A DNA stretch of 64,000 bases from Penelope pileata (Eukaryota; Chordata; Aves; Galliformes; Cracidae), in the NCBI GenBank assembly GCA_013396635.1, contig WBMW01005275.1, positions 248,001 to 312,000 on the forward strand. Reading direction: 5' to 3'. The notes under the pieces were generated by a model. That model was not told the DNA's origin and did not search any database. It saw only the letters and a list, made by a program, of their open reading frames with translations. Made by a program: the position numbers and the translations under genes. Shown here piece after piece: positions 12,498 to 25,573 of this stretch. The first letter of the stretch is position 1; every line of letters starts with the position of its first letter.

Positions 12498-14762
12498 AGA
12501 ATTATTTGGGTCAGTTACAAACAGGATACCTCTTCGTTTTCTAAGAGTGATGGAAGAAAATTTTGTCTCCTGTGAGTTAAAAATAGGAGCAAGTGCTCAT
12601 GCAATTTGTACCATGTGGCCTAAAGAAGGGGGAATCTTTATGTTTCTAACTTCTATGTTTGCAGAAGCTGAGCCTGAATTCTAGAAGGGAATTGAGGTTG
12701 TATAATATGGTCTTAGGATTATGATCTTGTTAAGTTAAAACACTTATAACCTATGATGTGAACATGTACCTCACTAGTGAATGCTTGTCATGAAAAATTT
12801 TATAAGATTAAAACTCAGCTTTCTACAGGTGTCAGTCTAAGGTTCTTCTAAGAATATTTGCATTTCCCTGTACTCCTTTAACAAAGGCAATTAATGTCAC
12901 TCAGTTGTCTAAAGACCACAACTATAAACATGGTAACTATGGTCTGTATCAGGTCTGTCAGTTGTAGAGTGTCCTAAAGAGGCTCAAGTTCGCAATGCCT
13001 TATCATTATTTGCTCGGATTGCTAGCATCCTGTGCTCTTACAACAAATACAGCAATATCTGCTTAACCTGCAAGAAAGGGGCACCTCTTGAACAACTGCA
13101 ATCCTACAACCATTATGGCCATTCTCATACCTCTTCACAACAGGACTGTTGAAAAGAATTGGTGTCAGATAGCATATCTGAACTAAACCTTGCCCACTAT
13201 TTGCTATACAGGTTAGACTTCTGCCATTCAGATGTTACCAAGGTTCTGAAATAATTTTATAAAATGAAATGAGACAACAGCAATCAACAGCTTCCTCATC
13301 CACATTTAGTTAGGACAGCAAGTGGAAAAACATATTCAAATAGCCAAGGAAAGTATGAAGAACAATTAAAGCACTATTAGTATCAAAGTCCCAGTAGTCT
13401 TGAAAAATACTTTAACAATTCTGTATGCTCACACAACAAAGTCTGGATTCTAAAAATAACAGGCAACAGCACCTTCTGCACAGTGACATAGGCAATTCAC
13501 TGCAACCAGGCAACACTACAGCTCCAACTATCCTTGAATGATGGAAACTTATACCCATCTGTGTTCATGTTTCTATTCTGTTCTCTTTAACTGCGATTAC
13601 TATGGAAGTTTTGCCATCTTCTTTTGGCATCTTTCTTTTAACTCTTCATTCTGAGAGGATTATTTGTTTTCATCCAAAATGAAAACATTAAAAAAGATGT
13701 TTAATTATAAGTTTTTATTAAAAGACTTTAAAAGTTTTTAAAAGAGTAGAAATTTTGCTGTGGGTATTATTGTGCTGTTCTGTATAATCAAAATGATTCC
13801 TCATGAGGAGAAGCATTCAATAAAGGGCTCAAGCTGTGATGTAAAGCATATGCTAGTGACTTCGGTACAGATATTAGATTTTCTGAAAGTCAAGGCTATG
13901 CTAGTAAAGTCAAAGTCTTTCATGAAATACAGACAAACATCATGTGGAAATCACAGCAGAAATGGCTGTGCATGGACACAGGAATTAGCGTCTCCCACTT
14001 GCAATAGCTTTGTTGACCTTGTTGACCTTTTTGCCTGTGAGCTGCCCAGTCCCTGTGGGATTCAGCTCTGCACAAACAACAGGGCAGTATCTGCTCCACA
14101 TCTTAGTTTACTTCTCCCAAACAATCTGTACCAAGTTCACTACCACAGGAGAAGCAGCAGGGTTTAACCCATAATAATTGTCCACTGTCCCTTATCTTAC
14201 CCTAGAAAACAAGATCATTTGATGGAGGTGTTTTCGTGTCTTATTTTAGCGAATGTAATGGTGGGAAGGAGAAAAATCCTTAGAAGAAACAACTGCTATT
14301 GCCTCACAAGTAGGCTTGCCCACCTATAATTTTCATTTTTGATAAATTAATAAACACGTCTGCTACTAAGACTATTAAAGACTGTGACAATGAAAGGAAA
14401 ATAATTAAAAAAAAATAAACAAAATCAAGGACATTAGCAAATGGTATTGCAAAAATAAAATATTTTATTAAAGAAAAAGGAAATTCACTCAATTACTGCA
14501 ATATGAGTGGTATTGAGATGCCAAATATGAATATAAAATTTTATTTTCAATTTATCTAAAAGTTTAGGTCTGCAGCCTTTGATTTAGATTCATGTTAAAT
14601 GCAAATCACATTAAGCAGAAGAAAATGTTTGGAAGGAAGAAAAGACAGCTGAATAAAATATATAATCTGCTCCCTTCTTCCACCAAATAAGACCTTGATC
14701 TATTAAGGGTAGAACAGAAAAGCCCTCAGTCTTTTTCCTTGATCATTTTTCACCTCTGAATA

Positions 14763-14798
14763 TTTTCTTTTTTTTTCTTTTTTCTTTTTTTTTTTTTT
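14763..14798 (+). repeat. T-rich low-complexity tract
   Basis: Runs of T broken by single C residues, ending in 16 T. Low complexity only. Confidence 0.8.
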
Positions 14799-16061
14799 AA
14801 AATGTATATTTATGATTCCCGAATTGTTATCAGGATGCCAGAAAATGGGAATCTCCACTGAAGGTTCTACTTTTAAAGAGCTATAATCTAATATCATAAA
14901 GAGTGGAATGGAAACAAGTGTGAATAAGCAGACTATGAAAACAAAATTTAGAATCAGGATAATGTCCTTTCTAGTTTCCTTTCCAAAGCATATACTAGTC
15001 TGGCACCTTCAGATTGTTTTGCATATTTGCCAAAGAAAATATCTTATAACTCCATTTATATGAACTTGGTCCAAGACAAAAAGAGATCAAAATAACAAAA
15101 ACAGATAGTGTGATCATATGTTCCAGTACAGAAGCAAATTATAGTATATTAACACCCCATCACTAGCACAACAAAAAGGCTGCAAAGATAAATATTCCCT
15201 AAAAAAATATCTGCTAAAGAATGATAAGGTAATACTTTTAAATTTAAAACACAAAATAATTTTTTTTTTGTCTTTTTTCTTTCTTTCTTTACTCTTTTTT
15301 CCTATTATTGCTATTGTTACATATTCTGTCATTACTTCCTTTTACGATTATTAGAGAACTTGATGTTGACTTTGACCGGTAGCTTCAAGTATATTTTTCA
15401 TACAATCAAACCTTCCAGGAGCAATAATCCGAATAGCTCAATAATACGTAAGCTTACATTTGATATATCTAAAACTACCAGCCCATACATTAGAAGTCCT
15501 CAGAGTCCATCAGAATTCTTTTTTTTTTTTTTGTCAATATAAAACATGCAACTTCTATAATTTAGTGTTTTAGCAAAAGTCTAGGTTTTCTCACTTTAAA
15601 CACATTCCTCTTTCCTATCAGGGTTAATTTCTACTTGAAAGATATCTAGGATTAAGGTAGGTTGTGCTTTGCTTTTCTATAGTTCCTGCTATCTGTAGGT
15701 ATTATTCTGGAATAAGAGTGTCTTTTATCAGGTTAACCATTAGTTGAATACTCAGCACTTCATATATACACAGAAATGGAATGTTAAAAATGAACTAGAA
15801 ATAAGAAAAGGAAGAAAAGTCCCTGCATTCAATGCTATGCTTCTAAAATATGTAACTGTACTGGATTCCTTAGTTTTCCTTTGATCTTCAGAAAAAGAAG
15901 AGAAAATTATCTATATATTAAGTTCGATGCAAAAATGCATTAGGATTGCAATCTTCAGAAGAATTTAAGGCGGATCGGTAGTGTAAATGGTTATGGAATG
16001 TAGGATTGTGGTCAACTTGTCTCCAAGAATTTCAATTTCTCTACAGGTGAGTTACATTTTT

Positions 16062-16119
16062 TACTTCTCCTTCCTCTCTTCTCACTTCCCTCCCTTCCTC
16101 CCTCTCTCTCTATCTTCTT
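16062..16119 (+). repeat. Polypyrimidine (CT-rich) tract
   Basis: Nearly pure C/T over about 58 bases including a short (TC)n run. It precedes a CR1 element by about 200 bp but shows no functional link. Confidence 0.75.
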
Positions 16120-16626
16120 GCATTTTCCAACCAGTCACTGTTAAGAGATGCTTCTTCCAGATCCACATTTAGTTCTCATGCATCTTGTCACAAACGTAGT
16201 CCTTTTTTTAGAAAAATATAAGTTCTTCACATGCTGTCTCTGATAATGTGGATTAATTCATCCTGAATTTGAATGAGAAATGAATCAGAAACCTTAAGAA
16301 CTGCTTAGTTTCCACAAAATTTATCTCAAACAATGTCTGCTATAGGTTACCAATCCAGGAAGAAGAACAAGTGGATGCAGCTTCCTCCAGACAGATAGTA
16401 GCAGCCTCACATTCGCACTCATTCTCATGGGGGGCATCTGCCATGGTGGAATCTGCTGGAAGGACAACACAGCAGGGCATCAGCAATCCAGGAGAATCCT
16501 GGAATGCGTCGACAACTTCTTTACCCAAGAGAAGCCAATGAGGAGAGGCACTTTGCTGGACCTCATACACATCAAAAAAGAGAGATGTGCGGGGGATGTG
16601 AAGGTCATAGGCAACCTCGGCTGCAG

Positions 16627-16633
16627 TCACCAT
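16627..16633 (+). repeat. Target-site duplication, left copy
   Basis: TCACCAT immediately before the nested CR1. It is repeated at 16815-16821, and joining across the element restores the host CR1 reading. Confidence 0.85.
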
Positions 16634-16814
16634 AGAATCATAGAATCATGGAATGGTTCAGGTTGGAAGGGACCTTAGAGATCATCTTGTTCCAACCGCC
16701 CTGCCATGGGCAAGGACACCTCCCACNGCAGCCCAGGATTCGGTTGGCCTTCTGGGCTGCAAGCGCACACTGCTGGCTCATGTTGAGTTTCTCATCAACA
16801 CTCAATCATTAATT
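16634..16814 (-). mobile_element. Nested CR1 3' fragment
   Basis: The plus strand reads AGAATCATAGAATCATGGAA, then GGTTGGAAGGGACC, the antisense CR1 3' end, and after the N at 16727 it continues GCAGCCCAGGATTCGGTTGG and CTGGCTCATGTTGAG. In CR1 these last phrases belong several hundred bases farther from the 3' end. The fragment sits inside the endonuclease remnant of an older CR1 in the opposite orientation, dating it as the later insertion. A 7-bp direct repeat, TCACCAT, flanks it. Confidence 0.9.
16727..16727. other. N inside nested CR1, probable collapsed gap
   Basis: Sequence left of the N belongs close to the CR1 3' end and sequence right of it to a position roughly 0.5 kb farther 5' in the element (judged from memory of the consensus). 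A single missing base cannot explain that jump. Confidence 0.6.
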
Positions 16815-16821
16815 TCACCAT
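16815..16821 (+). repeat. Target-site duplication, right copy
   Basis: TCACCAT immediately after the nested CR1, matching 16627-16633. Confidence 0.85.
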
Positions 16822-17549
16822 GAAATGGTGAAGTTCAGGAGCGAAGGAGGAGGATAAAAATCAAGCTCATACCCTGGACGTCAGGAGAGCGGACTTTGGC
16901 CTCTTCAAACATCTGACTGGAAGAGTCCCATGGAACTCTTGGTCTCTGGAATGAAGAGTGCCCCAAGAAAGCTGATTAATATTCACCTCCTCCAAGCTCA
17001 AGAGTGGCCCACGTCAGTGAACAAGAAGTAAGGCAGAAATGACAGAATGCCTGTGTGGATGAACAAGAAGCTCCTTCTGGAACTGCCAAGACTTTTAATG
17101 ATTTTAATGAATACAAGGAGAAATTTGGAATTTGAGACAAGCCTTCTCAATGTCTCCCAGCTATTTCTACTTACATATTTTCTCAGCTCCAAAACAAAAA
17201 CAAAGCTTACAGAAGGTGGGAGCAAGGATGGGTAACATTCTTGCTTGGAAAGGATACAGACACGTTGTCCAAGAACAAAGAGAAGGTACAATAAGGATGA
17301 AGCCAGGCTCTTTTCATTGGTGCCCAGTGACAGGACAAGAGGCAACTCATTTCCCATGAGGGTGACCAAGCACTGACACAGGTTGCCCAGACAGGCTGTG
17401 GAGTCTCTCTCCTCAGAGATCTTCGGAAGCTGTCTGGACATGGACCTGGGCAAACAACTGTAGGTGTCCCTGCTTGAGCATGAAGTTTGGACCAGATGGC
17501 CTCCAGAAGTTGCTTCCAACTTCAGTTGTTCTGTAATTCTGTGATTCTG

Positions 17550-20500
17550 AGAGGGCAGAACATATTAGAAGCATTTGGTCTGAGCAAATGGTTTCAAGTA
17601 TTCTAGATATATGGATTAAAGTTTGCCAAAAGTTTGCAGAAAATGTTTATAGAGAACTGCACAGTAGCACTGACACAAACCATTGTAAATGTACAAAAAG
17701 TAAAAACGCACAAAAGATATAATGGGTGAAATAAATTTTGTCTCAATAGTTAATCCTCTTTTCAGCTTCAGCCTTTGATACTGATCCCAATATGTGTTTC
17801 AAAGCACATTCAGAGTGCACACACCTTCTGAAAACATTTGTCTGTTTTTGACTGCCTGCTTTTACTGCCTAGATATTCTTTTTAGTCTAAATATTTTTAA
17901 TTGCAATTTGTTGCATATGAGAGAAAAATTTACTTTTCTGTTTCACAAAAATGTTCTTTTAATCCATAATTGTATATCTAATCTCATTCAAATCTAGGCT
18001 ATAGCACTTTTAATCACACTCACCCAGTAGATTCTCTCTAATCATGCAGGTAACATTTTATTGACCTACTTCAGTTGCATCTCATTAAACACAGCTGTTG
18101 TAATGATTAAGAAAAGAGCATAATGTGAAAAAAGAAAAACCCACAGTATTAAACAAAATTGAGATAAACAAAATGGCTAATTTAATTTCTTTTATCTAAA
18201 TTCTGCTTTCAGGTCCACACAAGCCCTCTGTTTTTTCTTTCCTTAATTTTTTTTTTTTTTTACACTGGGAACTGAGTTATATGTGCAAAACTTCCACTGA
18301 ACACTCATCACGAGGGATTAAATATTGCCCCAGTGTCTGTACTGTACAGACACATCTATAGTATCAGTGTGAAGGAGATAACTTAGGTACCAGATGCACT
18401 CTAGTCATAGACTTGGCAGCATGAAACTGCATAAAAGCTAAATCTACCCTGCTATTTCTGATGAAGAAGATCTTCAAGAGCTAGTCAGGCATCCCCTCAA
18501 CGTCTTGAAAGATGATTTTATTCTGTTTTGCACGGAAGTTGTCAAGAGATTTACTTATACTGCAAGTTCTTCAGGGCAGAGATTAGCTAATACTTATGTT
18601 TATTTGTTATCTACAAAAAAGGGCTGTCTTTAACATTTTGTGACAGTACAAATTATTAGTCAAAGTTATAGCAGCAACAAGTCAAGCAGGGTCAAAACAT
18701 GCTATTAAATAAAAAATCCACAGTAATAGTAGAAAAAGATTTCTTCTGGATAGTTCTTAAGCAAACACAACAAAGTCAGGAAGGATGTCATAAAAGTTTT
18801 TATCTGAGATATATAATGAAAAGAGCTTTGGCTACAGTAAACGGCAAGCCAGAAAACAACTCTATATTCTTAGCAGCAGGTTGGGATGGAAGCAGATGGA
18901 GAAAATGATAAAAAATGAGATGGATGGCATTTTAGCTTCTGAGCCATTCTGTTGAACATTTCTGCTTTCCTGAGATTTCCAGGACATGCAGACATGTTTC
19001 CATTCAATTAAGACTGAATTTGCCTCTAGTTACAACTCAGCATTTATTGAATTGTAAGGTTCCTTATATACAAGAGTGTATGTGCTGACTTCAGGTAAAT
19101 CATAGTTCTCTGCAACATCAGCCCTACTGCTGAGGTATTTTATGTTTGTTCTTGAAATTGCTTGCTCAAAGCAATACTTGTTTTTTGAATGCATAGTTGA
19201 ATAACTAATTTCTCCAGCAGTTTTGCAGAATATCTTCCATATGAAGTGCTAAACCTGGCTATTGTGCTCACCTTTCCTTTTCCACATGGCTACTGATATG
19301 TATTTACAGATTACTTCAAAATATCTACAAAATGCCATAACACTGAGTTATTTAAATACGATATCCTAAACTGTACTTTTGATTCAAGGTATTAAAGCCA
19401 ACAGATTAAATGGTTAAATCTGAAAAAAGTTCTGCACCTGGTTTTGAATGAGCAGCTGTTATTACCAGTGACATCACTAAAGTTGCTTTGAGATTGATAT
19501 CCATAGATTGCATTTAATTCTTTTGACCTGAGGCAATTCACATTAAAGTCAGCAGAAATAAGATTTGTTTGCTCTGAAATTGTTCAGAAATTAACTTGTG
19601 ACATTTAGAGCTGTCAAAATTGTTTGTATTGGCTACTTATTTTTCAAAAAGCTTTGATGCTTTACCTACAGAAGAAACAATTATCTTAGTAACTGCTGAA
19701 ACACTGAAATGGGGATACTTTCAAACGCACAAATGGCAGTCAGGTGCATTGCTGCCTTTGAAATTCCCTTTGAAACATGTTTTGCTCATACAGGGGGCAG
19801 CTATGCTCAAGCAAAAAGTGGGTTTTTTTCCATATTGCTTAATGGGAAAAGCAGCAGATTAAAAATGAAAGATGAAAACAGAAGTTACCATGAGCATATT
19901 CTTCAAAACAGACCTTCCAAACAGCAAGGCATTTCATGTGCTGTTTCTGTCACTAAAATAGCTTAATTTTTATTTTTATTTTTTGTATATCAACAGACAC
20001 TTTATAATGAGCTGATCTGTATTTTTAATTCTTTTATTTTGAAGGAGAAAATTGTACGTAAAATCATTAAGGTGGAAATGTTGCACCAGAGCTTTACATT
20101 TGCTCACATTTCTTTGGTTTTCTCTCTTTGTTTCCCCAATCCATTGTGGCAATTAAGTTACATTCTAAAATCCCTGCAAAATAGAATATGTTTCACTTTT
20201 GATAACTTACAGTGAAATACTGACTTGTAAATATTTTTTATTGATACTGTTACATGTTTACTTCAGTGTTTAGTAGAAAGAAAACAAAATGCATATGTGT
20301 CTGATATAAAAAAAATTGAAAATTTGAACGTGGGAATCTAGTATATTTAATGAACATTTGCACACTAATATCTGAAATCACTGAGTGATGCAACAGATAG
20401 CAATGTCTTTGTGGCAAATTTTTTAGGTTATCTGGAATCCTTAACTACTATAATGTTTTACTCTTGGTGCATACTTAAAAGCAGCAATCCCTAGTGGATG

Positions 20501-23500
20501 CTTTGATAGCACAGTGTAAAACTAGCATTTTGCTTCTTTTCAGTACTAGATTGAATAATAAAGTAGCAATTAAATAACGCTGGTGATTTTGGAGAGTGGC
20601 AGGTGACCAATGTATCTGTGACAACAGTATTATACCTAATTCTTATCTTGAAGGGCGTCTGAAACAATTGTAAGGGCGTTTGACTTGTTAGTATAGAATG
20701 TAAAAGACAGAGAAAATCATAAACATTTTCAAACTGAAATTATGGTGTATTAGTCTGAGCTCACTGCCCCAGTAATGCAGTTGCTCAGCTTCAGGAGCAG
20801 AGCTGACTGAAGAGCTGCCAGACTGGAGTCAGAGCAGAGCAGGCACCCAAACACATCAAGTGGATCTGATTTTGTGGAACTAAAGGCATGTGATGCTTTG
20901 CAGCTGTCACTCATGAACCTTTATACATACGAGGCCTGATTTCATATTTCAACGGATCTTTTCATAATACTATCTTTTTAGCAATTACATTGTTTTCGCC
21001 TGCTTCTTGAACAAATATCAATTTAGTAGAGAACTGCCATAAAACAAATTAAAAACCAAATCCAAATTATAAATTAAATTCTAGTAAGGCAGTGCCTGAA
21101 TCATTATCATCTTACTGTAGAATATATTAAATTTAAAGTTAGAACATGGCATTATTATCTTTAAAATCCTAAATAACCTCAGATAGAAATAGCACTTCAT
21201 TTTTTGAAGTAATTTATTCATGTACAAAGCCATGCTGGAAAACAACTTCATTTAAGTGGTTTTAACTCAATTGTTTTTAACTTCTTTTTCTTTTAATAAA
21301 CCGAGAGAAGAAGTAAAAATCCTGCCATGATATTTGGCGTTAACATCTCCATAACTCAACATTTTAGAAGACAGCAATCTACCTTGTTTGTCTCTTTAAA
21401 CTAAATTCAGTCGGATTTCCTCAAATATACTTAAAGCCTGAAATATGACTCACTTCGAGTTAGGATCTAGAGAAAAAGAATAAATAATTGCTCTTTCAAA
21501 GAAAGTGATCAGCATAGGAAAGAGAAACCTTAATGCAGAAAATCATCAGTAATAAAATGGGAGTTTCAGGAAATGATATCCAGAAGCAGAACTAGGTTAA
21601 ATAAGACATGAAGGAAAGCAAGAATGGTTCTTCCTGCTTACAGCCAGGTCAGGTAGATCTGAACAGATCTAAGAAACTCTCATAGTATCACTCTCTGATC
21701 AAGAAACAGAAAAAAGAAGCTCTGTCCTGGAAATTTCTCACATGAGATATGTCTGTCCCACTGGGACCATACTCACCCTCAAATGGATGGCAAATGTAAA
21801 AGAACTTAGCCCAACATTCTGTCACAATTGTGATTAAATTACAGGCCTAGACCTGGGTGGTTACAGGCAAACAGGAAAACGTTCCTGGACAAACCATCAG
21901 CCTGGATGATGAGCTGTCCATGGAGTTGTTTGTAGTGGTTTGGGAGCAGTACCCTTACATCATAGGCAGCGCTGTTCACAGCTGCTGTCTGTCACCTGGC
22001 TGCCAGACAACATCTGTAATAACTTTCCTTTTCCTTGCTTAGAACTCCTGATAGAAAATTAAAATCAAAATGGTCCAGCTATTTCCTAGAACAAGGTCAG
22101 AGGAAAATACTTGGTACAATGACGAAAAAAATCGGTATATCTTGCCTTTTCTAAGAAAATCTTTCCAAGAAATCTTCCTGGGATTGGGATTTAGAATCTA
22201 CGAAGAGAATTTTTTCATGCCAAACAGGGCTTATTGTAGCCTCAAAAAATTCACTGAACTTTCAAAACTGACACTTCGCACATGGTTGCGGTCTTGGGTA
22301 GGTAAAATTTTTGCAGATTCTGTCTTTTCTCAGCATGCCCAAATGTATCAGAGATCCCAACATGTATCTTATTACCACAACATAGCATGACCATAGAACA
22401 CACACCCTTCCTTTGGTATGGAATAACAGAGGGCCAAGTGAAAAAATCAGACTTTGTAAGTACTTGTTTCTAAGATACTGGAATCCAAGATACCCGAATT
22501 TCATCATTCTTGGCACCTGGGAGCACATGTGCACTGTAAATTATCCTATCTAGATTGGCAGAAGACCGTACAGAGTAGCCTACAACCTGTACTCAAAACT
22601 GATCTGTTGTGCTACTTGCTTACATTACAAAAGTCTGTTATTGAAGCTACTGTTTGCAAATCTGAAGATGAACCTTGTGGACAGAAATATTTTGGTTTCT
22701 TTTTCCTTTCTCTCTCTCTCTCCCAAATCTTCAATGTAAAATATAGAGATTCATATTAAAATTTAATTATTAAAACTGGAAATTTCAGCAGAGTTCCAGA
22801 TCCTTGTGCTCACCACCTGCACAATGAATACCACCAAATTCCATGGTAAGAGTGGAGTTCTCCAGGGCTACATTCAATCAGATCAAGATAAATGAAGGAT
22901 CAATTGATCCTGCCACATTCTCTCTTTTCTTCATGCAATTCCTTGCAATATGCACTTTGCAGAGGAGGCACAAACATCCAAGAGGCACAAGACTCATTTT
23001 CTACAGAGCTTTGACTCTTGCCCAGGTTCATAAAGGTCTTCCTGCTCACTCAGTGTAATAAGAACATCAAGAGAAAAATGCTCATAACCATGTAACAAAA
23101 CCACAACATCATAATCTATATGAACAAAAGACTGGAACTGAGTCTGCACACAAAACTTGAATTTTCAAAAGCATGCTTATGCCATTTCAATAGCTTTTTT
23201 TTTTTTTTTGTTTATTTGTTTAATTTTATTACCTAGGCCAATATTTTCTTCTGTCTCTATGCATATAATAATCCTCAGGAAGACAACTATCACATGGCAA
23301 TTTCTTCATATTTGAGATTTCTTCCAATATATGTTACAGAGTGACAAGATATGCTTACACAAAATGCAATCTACTTATGAAAATAGTTTCTCCTTAAAGC
23401 TCAAATGAAGTGCAGAGAACAAGACTAACATTGTAGCCTCTGTTTTTGATCAATTGAAGGCAGGGGATAGTACAGTAAATGAGTTAGTATACAGTAACCT

Positions 23501-25307
23501 GGAGATAATGTCACTCTGAACAAGGACACAAGTTTTTTAAGGTACCTAGAATTTCCTTCAAATTGTTAATTTATCTGGCAATTGCTAAGGGGTCTTCAGG
23601 TGAAAGCTACTTTTTCTCTTTTTGCAATTCACTCTTATTTTATCCTAAGGAAAATTTGAGGAGAAATAGATTTGATGGTTTCCCAGTTATCAGTGGATAA
23701 CTGGTTGCTTTATTATTCAAAGGGACAGAGAATGACAAACTATGCATGATCAGCCTGCTTAATTGAAGTATTTTCTGAATATTGCTGAAATATTTTTAAA
23801 ATGAATTTGAGTTATGCTGGATAGGGACTGTGAACCCAACATCATCACAGAAAAAACAGCTGTCACACGGATCTTTAAGAAAATTATATATCGTGAGAAA
23901 ACAATGATCATTTGCATTCTTACTTAAGCTGAGGATGACATTTCTGGAAAAGAATCCCCAAAAGAAAATATAAGCAAGTTTAAAGACAGTCTGTGTAGAG
24001 ATACAGGTGATGGCCTCTGGCATGCCCTCATTCCTTCTGGTATAACTACACGCACAAAAAAATGCTTATTTGTTTAATGAATTTTTATGCTTGAACTTCT
24101 GGAGTCATCAGTCAGATAAAAAGCACACTGAAATTTAAACTTGACTTAGGATAAGGACAATCTAAAGTTACTGATACTTTAATATCCTACTTTGCAGCAA
24201 AAAAAGAAACAAAACAAAACAGATTGTTGTAGTTTGGTATCAGTCCAAAAATCGGTAGTGCAAGAATCAAATGTTGAAAAATCACCAAAATGAAGGATTA
24301 ATTTGGCCACACAGTAGACCATGCAGTAGACCACAAGTGAAATCTGCTGGTAGTCAAATCTGCAGGTTCATAGTTATCTTAAATATTTGAAAAAAGGCTT
24401 TCAACGATCTTCAGTAGTGCCAGGTGAGGCTGCTCAGAAGGAAGACAGAGCACACACCTCTGAAGAGACCAAAATACAGGATCATGAAAGTCACTGAGCC
24501 AGCAAAGGGAAGTTACAGCTGTTTATTTATACATACAATGTCAAAAAAGAAAACTGGGAAACTTGTATATAGATACGGAAATTAACAATTGTGTTTTAAG
24601 CTGTTTTAAACTAATTTAAAAGTGCATAGTACTACGGAGAAGTCGAAAAAGGTAAGTAAAGTAAAAAGCAGATAATAGGATTATAACTCTTTAGAGATTC
24701 CATCTGATAATTAAATCTGTCAGCTAAATAATAAGCCTTTCTGATTCTGCTTTCTGAGATCCACATAAGGTGATGTGACCTCTAGTTAGAAATACTGTTA
24801 ATTAATCTCTTTTGGCAACGTGCTTAACTGGTAAGTAGCACCAAACAACCAGCAATATAAATAGTTAGCACATTCATTATTTAAATAGCCTCAGGCATTA
24901 ATTTATTAACACTTTGATGTTTAAGAAACTGCCATTCTGATACTTAAGAAATATGTATAAGATGAAATAGTGATTTCACAGTACAGTTAGCTAATGAAAC
25001 TGTCTTTGTTCAACTGTATATTTACTTCTCAGTTTAACAGGTGCAAAGGTACACAGTTATTACAATAATTTCACTAATACTAATGAGACAGTTTCCCTTG
25101 AACTGCTACAGTGATATTAGTTGTTAATTTGATTTTAGAACTCCATAGCAATTGTTTTAGTTCATGTCTTTGCAAAGTTCACAAAAAATCACTACAAAAT
25201 ACATAATTTCCTATACTGAAAGCTTTGGACAATAGAATACTTCTTCTCTTCACATTATCTAGGCTCATGGAAATGAACTACCACCAGTACAACAGAATTT
25301 GTGGTCA
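17550..25307. other. Long unique AT-rich stretch, no gene seen
   Basis: About 7.8 kb without a recognised gene or transposon. Minor items: a T run at about 18247-18260, a (TC)n run near 22711-22722, and a T15 at about 23194-23208 with a minus-strand AATAAA (23225-23230) on its far side. The 106-codon frame at 22070-22390 has no family motif. Confidence 0.5.
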
Positions 25308-25573
25308 TTGGCAAAGGGTAATGGTTTTAAACTAAAATAGGGTAGTAAAATTCATTTAGATACTAGGAAGAAAATCTTTACTCAGAGGGTGGTGAGACAC
25401 TGGCACAGGCTGTCCAGAGAAGTTGCGGATGTCCCATCCCTGGGAGTGTTCAAGGCCAGGTTGGATGTGGCCTTGGGCAACCTGGTCTAGTGGGAGGTGT
25501 CCTTGTTCATGGCAGTGCGTTTGGAACTGGATGATCATTAAAGTCCCTCCCAGTCCAAATCATTCTATGATTT
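25308..25573 (+). mobile_element. CR1 LINE, 3' fragment
   Basis: Sense CR1 3' UTR: GGCAAAGGGTAATGGTTTTA, TACTAGGAAGAAAATCTTTA, GGTGGTGAGACACTGG, TGTTCAAGGCCAGGTTGGAT and CAACCTGGTCTAGTGGGAGG, ending CATTCTATGATTT. It is 5' truncated and only moderately diverged. No coding part is kept. The 3' end has about one unit of the terminal repeat. No target-site duplication is obvious. Confidence 0.92.

Larger units (their letters stand above)
6896..16329. other. Long unique AT-rich stretch, no gene seen
   Basis: About 9.4 kb with no recognised gene, RNA gene or transposon. It holds simple repeats (listed separately), a 10-bp-arm AT-rich palindrome at 10363-10385, and scattered T runs such as those near 9397-9405, 15260-15302 and 15519-15532. 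The open frame of 135 codons at 13760-14167 has no family motif and is taken as chance. Confidence 0.5.
16335..17285 (+). pseudogene. Decayed CR1 ORF2 (endonuclease region)
   Basis: In intact CR1, ORF2 encodes an apurinic-like endonuclease followed by reverse transcriptase that copies the element at its target. Here the translation gives recognisable endonuclease stretches: CYR..QEEE near 16338, CWKDNTAGH and RRILECVDNFFTQ near 16450-16520, TLLDL, then a GDVKV..LGCS block near 16590-16627. After the nested insertion come EMVKF (about 16822) and VRRADFGLFKHL (about 16890), then PVWMNKKLL near 17050. The expected GDFN metal-binding motif is not readable at its position and the SDH motif reads SHH. 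There are several frameshifts and in-frame stops. It is non-functional; the assignment to CR1 is firm, the exact subfamily unknown. Confidence 0.85.
16330..17549 (+). mobile_element. CR1 LINE with ORF2 remnant, interrupted
   Basis: An old CR1 copy in plus orientation. The 5' part (16335-16633 and 16815-17085) holds decayed endonuclease-domain sequence. A short piece at about 17208-17285 continues in ORF2 (AYRRWEQG-like), and 17286-17549 is CR1 3' UTR with the phrases CCAGGCTCTTTTC, CAGGTTGCCCAGA and GGACCAGATGGCCTCCAGAAG, ending in the terminal repeat TTCTGTAATTCTGTGATTCTG. The reverse-transcriptase portion is missing, so there is a large internal deletion at about 17285. About 120 bp at 17085-17207 do not resemble CR1 and may be a further insertion. 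A younger CR1 fragment is nested at 16634-16814. Confidence 0.88.

Noticed and set aside
13760..14167. 135-codon plus-strand open frame
   Set aside because: No motif or paralogue recognised; within chance length.
16998..17519. 173-codon minus-strand open frame
   Set aside because: It is antisense to the CR1 3' UTR and ORF2 remnant, so it is a shadow.
22070..22390. 106-codon plus-strand open frame
   Set aside because: No recognisable domain, and the residue pattern looks random.
23194..23230. T15 with minus-strand AATAAA, like another retrocopy tail
   Set aside because: The run is short and the setting very AT-rich; no mRNA-like sequence was seen beyond it.
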